Positions 18,212-24,745 of a stretch of 24,745 nucleotides of DNA are shown in pieces. The position numbers were made by a program, and so were the translations under genes. Every line of letters begins with the position of its first letter. The stretch's first letter is position 1. Origin of the DNA: Zoopage sp. CT-All. Lineage: Eukaryota; Zoopagomycota; Zoopagomycetes; Zoopagales; Zoopagaceae. The stretch spans positions 1 to 24,745 of the forward strand of contig QZWS01000120.1 in the NCBI GenBank assembly GCA_004114245.1, written 5' to 3'. Below the pieces are notes generated by a model. The model was not told the DNA's origin, ran no database searches, and saw only the letters and a list, made by a program, of their open reading frames with translations.

Positions 18212-18506
18212 GCTGTTGAGAAGGCGGAAATGGCTGTTGGACTGGTGTCAAATGCTTTTTGTTCACTGTTCTGTTTACGTGCTCTTATGTGCTGCGTTTT
18301 AAATGAATTAATTATGGCATACTTGAAATGGTTAGACTATTGAGTGGAGGCGGTGAGGGGGGGGGAAGCATGCCCAGCAAGAGATCTGCCAAAGGCAGCG
18401 GGGGGAAGACTTGACTGTCCTTTTACTCCTCCCCAGCCCAACACACCGCACTACACCACACGTCCACTCCACGCTACACCTCTGCAATAGCAAATCACAA
18501 AAAACC
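18212..18506. other. Spacer between the two secreted-protein genes
   Basis: The spacer is 295 bp. It holds the 3' end of gene 1 and the promoter and leader of gene 2. An A/T-rich patch (about 18296-18316) and a run of ten G (18357-18366) are visible, but no gene is. Confidence 0.4.
18453..18506 (+). promoter_or_regulatory. Conserved 5' leader, secreted gene 2
   Basis: This is the counterpart of 17651-17704: 47 of 54 positions are identical with no gaps, and it directly abuts the ATG of the second gene. The shared block (CACCACACGTCCACT, then TGCAATA.CAAATCACAA) shows that the duplication included the transcript leader. Confidence 0.55.
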
Positions 18507-19064
18507 ATGCTCTCCCGCTGCTCATCTATCGCCCTCATTGCCGTTGCTGCCATCTGCATCTCGGTCTCGATCAATGCCAGCAGCAACCCTCCCAAGGACG
18601 TCAGTTTTGATCATGTGCGGAACGTTCTCACAGCCCATCGGTATGATGATCTGATAAGCGAATGGATGGTCAAGAAAAAAAGGAATCCTACTGATGCGGA
18701 AATCATAAAGATGTATAACCGAGCAAAGCAGCATGCCAAGCAGAACTATCGTACAGTCGGCCAGAGAGAGTATGGGCACCGAAAGGAAGCATATAAAGAA
18801 AAAACACGACAGCAGGAAGTCAACCATAATGTCGCATACGATGTTGAATTCAAGAAGCTGCAAAAATATGATTTTCCATTGGATACCATGGATCGTTTTG
18901 CAGATAAAGAGGCCGAACTCATGAGCAATCCAAAGGTGTCTGCAAAAAATGCAGACAAATGGAAGAAGGATATTAATATGGCAAAGGCAGGGCGACGCAT
19001 CAACAAACGTCATAGAAGGATGCGGGCTGAGGAGGAGAGACCAAGCGTGGGTTATTTTGCCTAA
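18507..19064 (+). CDS. Small secreted protein, tandem paralogue 2
   Basis: The protein is 185 residues from ATG 18507. Its signal peptide matches that of paralogue 1 at 20 of the first 25 positions. The mature parts agree at only about 44% by my hand alignment. The conserved block lies at about 51-93 ('SEW', 'PTDAEI', 'YRTV', 'EY.HRK'). The mature protein lacks cysteine, is rich in Lys, Arg, Glu and Asp, and is probably helical. Its basic C-terminal segment ('RRINKRHRRMR') is extended by about 14 residues relative to paralogue 1. The gene is single-exon, A+T-rich and on the same strand as its twin, so a tandem duplication. No function can be assigned from the sequence. Confidence 0.8.
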   Translation: MLSRCSSIALIAVAAICISVSINASSNPPKDVSFDHVRNVLTAHRYDDLISEWMVKKKRNPTDAEIIKMYNRAKQHAKQNYRTVGQREYGHRKEAYKEKTRQQEVNHNVAYDVEFKKLQKYDFPLDTMDRFADKEAELMSNPKVSAKNADKWKKDINMAKAGRRINKRHRRMRAEEERPSVGYFA

Positions 19065-19306
19065 GCAAATGTACTGCGCTTGGGCACTACAATTTGCTAG
19101 CATTCTGCCAAATCAGCCGATCCATTGCCATGCATAACCCAGTGGAAAGCACCTTATTGATGAACTGCATGTTGCTGGTTTAGACTATGCGCATGCTTAC
19201 AATCCAAACAGCTGAACGCCATCTACGTGCCGCATCTTAAATAGCCAGGCCATTATTGACGTAGCTGGACCATTAGGAGGCAGGCCTATGCAGCTTGACG
19301 CGCCCT

Positions 19307-20377
19307 ATGCCTCCAGTATCATCCGTCGTTGATGCCGTCGACGCCCTTCTCGGCCCAGACAATCGCCACATCACCCAATCACCCGCCGCGTCGGCCGGCC
19401 AAGATAGAACTGCCATGCCCCCGCAAACCACCGCCCCTTCCTTCGCCGCCAAGTACCGCCTGCCGCTGCTCTGCCTCGCCGTCGTCTGCCCGCCGCTGCC
19501 CATCGCCCTCATCCACGGCATCTGTTCCCAGGACTTTGCCGTCTCCATCATCCTCACGCTGTTTCTCTTCCTCCCCGGCGTGATCCACGCCGTCGCTGTT
19601 GTGCTGCATGTGGCTTCGGGGATGGCCGAGGGCGAGCGGGATCGGCGCCGCAGGACCAAGGGGCTGTCAAGCGGAGACCTCGAAGCTGGGTTCATGCGTG
19701 CCGGCGGCCACGGCGTGTCGACCGATGGTCGTAGCAGGGGGAGGCTGTCAAAGGATGGCTCGCGTCATGTGCTGTCGTCGACGCGAGCCTCTGGCGGCGG
19801 CGGCTCGTCGCGGCGGCCCTCGGCGACGTCGCTGGGAACGAAATCCCCCGGGTTGCTGTCGCCACTGCCCCGCGAACCCAAGTCTGTGCATGCCAGAAGC
19901 AGCAACAGGCATGATTCAGGCGCCGGCGTGTATATGGAGAAAGCAGGGCGCGCATCGCCGTCGGCGTCGGCTCCGGATTTGAGTCCCAGTGTAAAGTCGC
20001 GTTCCGCTGCGTCTCGGCGGCGAAGCAGCTCGGTATCCGCAATCACAGAAATACAAACACACACATCGCAATCCATGCCAATACTCTCTGCGGTGGGAAG
20101 CCCGCAGACACCGCTCCCATTGGTGCAGGCCTACCCCCAGCCGCCGAGGACCAGCACCACAGATGCCAGCATTGGTCGCGGCGATGGATTCCTCGACCCT
20201 ATCCTCGAATACGATAGCTTTACTGACGAAGATGTCACTGGCGAGGATGACTTGTACGGTGCAGCCAAGTCAATGGAAGGAAAGGGCAGGAACAGAGTCG
20301 ATTCAGCTGGTTTGAATCGCACCAGCTCCCACCCGCCGTCATCAGCCGCTACAAGGCCAAGAGCCACCACTCGATAG
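19307..20377 (+). CDS. Pmp3-family protein with long Ser-rich tail (copy E)
   Basis: The protein is 356 residues from ATG 19307 (the frame upstream opens only with TTG). The two-helix core spans about residues 51-102: 'LPLLCLAVVCPPLPIALI', loop 'HGICSQDFAV', then 'SIILTLFLFLPGVIHAVAVVL'. An N-terminal extension of about 50 residues precedes it; Met 37 is an alternative start. The tail of about 250 residues is Ser/Arg/Pro-rich. It has 'GDLEAG' (about 123-128), possible phosphorylation clusters ('SRRPSATS', 'SRRRSSSVS'), and a C-terminal acidic segment beginning 'LDPILE' (about 296-301). Copy F carries the same 'LDPI(L/M)E' plus acidic arrangement. The gene is convergent with F, with 127 bp between stops. 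Function beyond membrane insertion is unknown. Confidence 0.85.
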   Translation: MPPVSSVVDAVDALLGPDNRHITQSPAASAGQDRTAMPPQTTAPSFAAKYRLPLLCLAVVCPPLPIALIHGICSQDFAVSIILTLFLFLPGVIHAVAVVLHVASGMAEGERDRRRRTKGLSSGDLEAGFMRAGGHGVSTDGRSRGRLSKDGSRHVLSSTRASGGGGSSRRPSATSLGTKSPGLLSPLPREPKSVHARSSNRHDSGAGVYMEKAGRASPSASAPDLSPSVKSRSAASRRRSSSVSAITEIQTHTSQSMPILSAVGSPQTPLPLVQAYPQPPRTSTTDASIGRGDGFLDPILEYDSFTDEDVTGEDDLYGAAKSMEGKGRNRVDSAGLNRTSSHPPSSAATRPRATTR

Positions 20378-20504
20378 GGAGAATCATTTCAATTGGAAAC
20401 CGCAAATATGTATAAGAATGTTGTCCTGCCTGCGTGATACATTCTGTCCTCATCCCTCATCCCCCAGCCATCGTTGTCAACATATCTGCATTCACGTGTT
20501 GGCA

Positions 20505-21470
20505 TCACAGAGCAGGCGGCGGGACGGTCGGCATATCGCCTATCCACGAGTCGTTACCCCACCCAGCATCACCATCTCCAGGCAGCGTCTCATGACTGAC
20601 ATTCACTGATGGGCGTCTACCCATCGCAACACTCGCGATCGCATCTCTCCATCCACCACCGCCCACCGCCTCTGCATCGCCCTCCGTATCGCTCTCCGAC
20701 ATTAGCACATCCTCCATGATAGGATCCAGCCCCGCACTGCTCGCCCCTGGTCCTCCTGCACTCGGTGGCCGCGCACTAGTCCCTGGGCCACGTCTCGGCT
20801 TCAGCTGACTGAGCTTGGTGGCCCCAATTGCCTGTGTTTGCATGGATGGCAGCTGCGGGATGTTGGTAAGCCCGCGCAGGGTTGGTACCGCAGGCGCCGC
20901 AGACAACCGTCGAGCATCGCCCACGGTAATCGCAAACGGGCTCGAACTTGTGCTTGGGCGACGGCCACTCGGTCCATATCCTTGGAAGGAGAGTTTGCGG
21001 CCTCCGGGAAGCTCTATCCCCACGGCGGGCGGCAGGTATGCGCCTCCACCGCCAGCACTCGACGGTTTCCTCGTGGAGCCTCCCGTCTCCAAATCCTTTG
21101 CCATCTTGTCCTTGGACTTGCCACGGCGACTCGTTTTCGCTGTCCTGATATCCCCACGCGCAAACCGTCGAACGGTCAACAGCGAGTGAACCAAGCCTGG
21201 GAAAAACCCAAGGATGGTCAGCATCAAGGAAAGAACAAAGTCTTCGCCGCATCCGTGGATATAGAGGACCGGGACCGGGGGCAGAAGGAGTGCTAGACAT
21301 GAGAGCAGAATGAGCAAGCCGGTCGATGGAGTCGGCGCCTCGACCACTGTAGAGGCCTTATCGGAGTAAGTGCGGGAGTCAACTAGGGTTTCAGAGGATA
21401 TTTTCTCGAGACCGGCGGAGGAAGCCAATGCGTAGGCCTGTTGGTACGGCGGCACGTAGGTAGACTGCAT
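20505..21470 (-). CDS. Pmp3-family protein with long tail (copy F)
   Basis: The protein is 321 residues from ATG 21468-21470 (the frame upstream reaches only a TTG). The core at about 51-102 has 'LLILLSCLALLLPPVPVLYI', the canonical 'HGCGEDF' loop, then 'VLSLMLTILGFFPGLVHSLL'. An N-terminal extension of about 50 polar residues precedes it. The tail starts with a very basic stretch (about 101-125), then 'KDLETGG' (125-131), Gly/Ser-rich sequence with 'GRRPSTSSS', and the 'LDPIME' motif (248-253) followed by an acidic run. The overall plan matches copy E (N extension, core, LE.G, Arg-Arg-Pro-Ser, LDPI.E, acidic). E and F are therefore probably sister paralogues in convergent orientation. Confidence 0.88.
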   Translation of the reverse strand: MQSTYVPPYQQAYALASSAGLEKISSETLVDSRTYSDKASTVVEAPTPSTGLLILLSCLALLLPPVPVLYIHGCGEDFVLSLMLTILGFFPGLVHSLLTVRRFARGDIRTAKTSRRGKSKDKMAKDLETGGSTRKPSSAGGGGAYLPPAVGIELPGGRKLSFQGYGPSGRRPSTSSSPFAITVGDARRLSAAPAVPTLRGLTNIPQLPSMQTQAIGATKLSQLKPRRGPGTSARPPSAGGPGASSAGLDPIMEDVLMSESDTEGDAEAVGGGGWRDAIASVAMGRRPSVNVSHETLPGDGDAGWGNDSWIGDMPTVPPPAL

Positions 21471-21821
21471 ACAGCGGGCAGAGCGGTGCGTCCGCAAGTA
21501 CCTCAGCTATCGCACCTAGCAACTAACTGCTTAATGGAAGTAGAAAGCCGCGATGCTTGTTGGAAAATTCGCTCGATTCGAGGCGAGGATGCTACGGAAA
21601 CGAAACTGGGATGTCTGGGAACGAAGCAAAGTGGCCAGCGCGTCGGTCAACGACGGAAACACAGCCACAAAGAAAACGGGAAGAAATGGGCGGCGAATGC
21701 CGCGGAAGAAGGGCTGGGAAGGGAGCGATGACACCCGCGGGCAAGGCAGGCTGGCTGCAGTGTTGGGTCCAACCGGCTGACTGCTATTTTGGTATGCATA
21801 CAAAGCATGCTCTCGAATGCC
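21471..21821. other. Intergenic region between copy F and TOP1
   Basis: These 351 bp hold the promoter of copy F and the 3' untranslated region of TOP1, both minus strand. Overlapping plus- and minus-strand frames have no domain, and I see no repeat. Confidence 0.4.
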
Positions 21822-24578
21822 CTAGAATCGCCAGGTGTCGTCCACATCCATCGCCCAGCGGAACTTGTCCCGCAGCGTTTTGCTAAACATCTTCTCGAGC
21901 GGCACCTTGTGCTTGGAGCACCAGGCAGCTGTGATCCTCGGGTCAATATAGTTCAGCTTGGATGTACCAAGCGCCGTGGCTTTGTTCTCCTCCTGCAAAC
22001 CAAATCAGCCGTAAGCATGGCAAGGAAAGGAGAGCAAACCCTGTCCGTCACCTGCGTCCGCATCGTTGCGATGCGCTCCGTGATCTTTGCCACCGCTTTC
22101 TCGCACTTCTCTTCAGTCGCGCTTTTGACAAGCTCAACGGGCGTGCCCTCGGAACGGAACTCGATGATGTCCGATTCCAACACCAGGACACGGTCCAACG
22201 CCAATTTCAGCGCTGCTTTCGCATTCGTGGCCTCCTCCGAATTCTCGGCCTTGCCTTCCGCTGCCAACGTCTCCATGGTTTTGTCAAATTTTTTCTGGGC
22301 CTTTTCTCGCTCGACAACGATCAGGTCCTTCTCATGCTGTACGCACCAGTCATCCTCGAGATCCGACTCCTCTCCCCATTCTCTCTCCAGCTTGGTGCGA
22401 CTGGATTTGTCTACCAACCCGGCCCATTGCTTACGAATCATCCTGCGCTGATACTTGAGTGCGCGTAGTTTATCGCCCAGTTTCTCCATAACCTGCTGGT
22501 GCGAGCGGGGAATCGTCCGTTGATGATTGCACAGGACCGCAACCTCGCGATTTGCACGGTTGTAGGCCAGCACTAATTCCGGAACACTGGCACCCTCCAT
22601 CGTCAGCTTGTCCAGTTCCTTCTCCATCGTAAAGCTGGCATTGTACGTACGGAACACCTTGGCGGTCAGTCCCGGCATAATCTTTGTCAAGTGGCTGTTG
22701 AGTGCAGTTGGCGCCAAGCGGTCAAAGATGGCATCGCCCGCCTCCTTTGGCGGTCGCTTGAAGATGGCCAAGTTCTTGTATACTTGCGGCGATACCTGGA
22801 CTTCGTTGAAATAACGCATAGAATCCTTTCCGAGAAAATCAAATATGACCGTGCTTGGTGGCTGGAGTTCGATGTGCTCGAGCCGCAACGAGCAGCAGCC
22901 GACTGTGTCCGCCTCATCCTCGCCCTTCTCGTGCCCAGCACGCAACGCTAGTCGATCAATCAGGTACAGGGCAGTGGCACGCTGGCGAATGACCATCTGT
23001 GGGTCGCGCAGCTCCTGCTCGTATGTACGTCGAATGGTCTCGATGTGTCCCTAACGTGGTCCCTTAGCTGTTCAATGCCGGGAGCAATCCACCCACCTTG
23101 AGCTCTCGTGCCTTTTCAAACTTCTTGAAATCACTCTGGCCCTTGAGCGAGCTGTTTGCGGCGAGAAATACATACTTGACATTGCCGTTGACGTTATCCT
23201 TCCAAGTGGCAAGCCAGGTAACGGTGTTGTCGCGCACAACCTTGCCCCATTTTTGACCTGCAGGCGGTTCGGGTACGGGCGCATCTTCGCTCAGATTGAG
23301 CGTCACCTGTTCGGGCACGACACGCTGCTTCAGCTTTCCCGTCTTGGGATGGGCGCCACGCCCACGGAAGAGACCTGGCGGCTCAATGCGATAGTTCCCA
23401 ACCTTCTCCTTGCGGCCATCCAGCAGAGCCCAGCCATACTTATCATCAAGCAGTTTCTTTTCCTGCTTTGCCTGCTCTTTTTCTTCCTTGGTTAGCTGCT
23501 TCTTCTGCGATTTTTGCTCCTCAAAGTACGCATGTATCGGCGTGAAGTCGCACTTGGCAAACTCCTTCATTGGAGAAGGCTACGGTGGATTAGTGGCTAT
23601 TGCTGGGCACCGCCGGACTACCTTCTTGCCCTTGGTAATGATGTCCTTGAAATCCTCAAAAAAATTCTCGCAAAAAGTCGGATTCTCGGTGTGCTCAGTG
23701 CCCAGCATTGCCGCAAAAAACGATGCGACCTCTTCTGCCTCGGGTTCGAGCTCGATGTCGTCTCCTATCGAAAGATTGTGGACAAGAATCTCGTCGACAT
23801 ACGTTGCATACCATTGTACTTCATCCTGATACCGTGAGGTACATAGGCAGGCGGGAATAATACTCCACTATGATGCAGGGTGGACCACTTGACCGTATTG
23901 TCCATGTCACTCTGCATCCACCACTTGTACTCGGCTTCCTCGGCATTCTCGTCATCTTCGTCCTTGATCTCAGCCTTGGACGCATCACTGGCTTCCTTCT
24001 TGACCTTGGCGCGTGCTTTTGCTTTGGCCTTGGCGGGAGCAGGCAGCGTCGCGTTCGTTACACCATTTTTGCCCGCAACCGGGGATTCATCCATTGACTC
24101 GTCTTTCACCAATGACTCGGCGCGTTTAACTGGGGTCTTTGCTCTGGATGCGGAAGCTTGGCTTGGTTTGGCTGCGTCGCCGCCCTTGAATGTATCCCCA
24201 GAATTTGCTACGGATTTGGGCTTCGTCGCAGGTGTTTTTCGACGCAGCGGAGCCTCCAAACCACCGGCGTCTGGCTTGGAGGCGGGAGGATGTGCAGCTG
24301 CCGTCGACTTGGGAGCCCCGTTCTGCGACATTGCCTCATCATTCGCACCCTCAGGTGCTAAACTCTTCATTATTGACCAACAAGAGGAGGCACAACAAAC
24401 CTGCATAGTCCATATCACCGTCAGAGTCATCCACTGTTTGCCTCGACTGCCGCGGCCGCTTCGTCGTGGACACTCGCGGCGTGTCATCCTCACTTCCGCT
24501 GCTCAATACATAGTTGACTCGCTTCACAGCGCCTCGTTTGCGCACGGCCGGGATCCCGCCGGAATCATCGGAGGACAT
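21822..24578 (-). CDS. TOP1: DNA topoisomerase I, type IB (six exons)
   Basis: Exons are 24578-24401, 24357-23812, 23764-23622, 23579-23097, 23050-22052 and 21992-21822. Five introns of 43, 47, 42, 46 and 59 bp all have GT/AG and keep phase, giving 839 residues. Top1 relaxes supercoils through a 3'-phosphotyrosyl intermediate. The N-terminal 240 residues are charged and low-complexity, rich in Lys and Ser as usual. The core begins at 'KWWMQSDMD' and includes '[14 protein letters not shown]', 'KCDFTPI' and '[17 protein letters not shown]'. Catalytic residues are all present: Arg487 ('LALRAG'), Lys525 ('LGKDS'), Arg584 ('VFRTYNAS'), His626 ('CNHQRTIP') and Tyr798 ('[10 protein letters not shown]'). 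Residue 490 is His where most eukaryotes have Asn ('RAGHEK'). A coiled, Lys/Glu-rich linker joins core and C-terminal domain. Confidence 0.96.
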
Positions 24579-24745
24579 GGAGGCTGGAACTGCAGAGCTT
24601 CCCTGCAGTCAACGGCGTGCTGTTTTCGCCCAACGCTGCTGTCCCGCCGCCTTGTACCGCTGCTCAGCCCGCCGCGCTTCTCTCCGTCGCCGTCGCAGCA
24701 CCCCATCCTTCTTCGCCGCTACAAAATGACGTCCACTGTCACCAC

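Noticed and set aside
11808-21470. PPxY ubiquitin-ligase motifs, as found in some yeast Sna proteins of this family, looked for in the six tails
   Set aside because: None seen; the Pro-rich stretches lack the required Tyr spacing.
24726-24745. ATG at 24726 in a favourable CAAAATG context, possibly a divergent gene leaving the window
   Set aside because: Only six or seven codons are visible, so it cannot be supported.
1-24745. tRNA, rRNA and CRISPR-like repeats
   Set aside because: No tRNA T-arm context, rRNA-like stretch or regularly spaced repeat array was recognised by eye on either strand.

Overview
The window is nuclear DNA of a fungus. Nearly every gene has short spliceosomal introns (42-75 bp, GT...AG, in both housekeeping and orphan genes), and the recognisable proteins are eukaryotic and fungal in type: Nca2, Mpp10, Rrn3, Gcn5, Top1 and Pmp3. 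The moderately high G+C, compact spacing and tiny introns suggest Basidiomycota or an early-diverging (zoosporic or zygomycete) lineage. The sequence alone does not settle which. I see no rRNA, tRNA, CRISPR array or bacterial-type operon.

Layout. Positions 1-2.6 kb hold a very small transposon-like element (262-347), an unrecognised seven-helix membrane protein on the minus strand, and a doubtful small membrane ORF. Positions 2.6-11.35 kb are a dense housekeeping block. NCA2 (-, four exons including one of 25 nt) is head-to-head with MPP10 (+), only 43 bp apart. An RPEL-repeat protein (+) and RRN3 (+) follow, and GCN5 (-) ends tail-to-tail with RRN3. MPP10 (small-subunit processome) and RRN3 (RNA polymerase I initiation) both serve ribosome synthesis. 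GCN5 acts on chromatin and NCA2 in mitochondria.

Positions 11.8-21.5 kb differ in character. Six genes of the Pmp3 (UPF0057, small membrane proteolipid) family lie within 9.7 kb, as one divergent and two convergent pairs. Most fungi keep this family as scattered small genes. Five of the six have low-complexity tails, and five share a short acidic-glycine motif after the second membrane helix. Between the pairs sit an orphan multi-exon gene with N- and C-terminal membrane segments (14149-15768) and a tandem pair of small secreted proteins (17705-18211, 18507-19064). The secreted pair keep near-identical signal peptides and 5' leaders but have divergent, cysteine-free, charged mature parts. This looks like a fast-evolving, lineage-specific island inside conserved surroundings.

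Positions 21.8-24.6 kb return to housekeeping: a complete six-exon TOP1 on the minus strand with all five catalytic residues.

The best candidates for something undescribed are the Pmp3-family cluster with its shared tail motifs, and the secreted-protein pair embedded in it.
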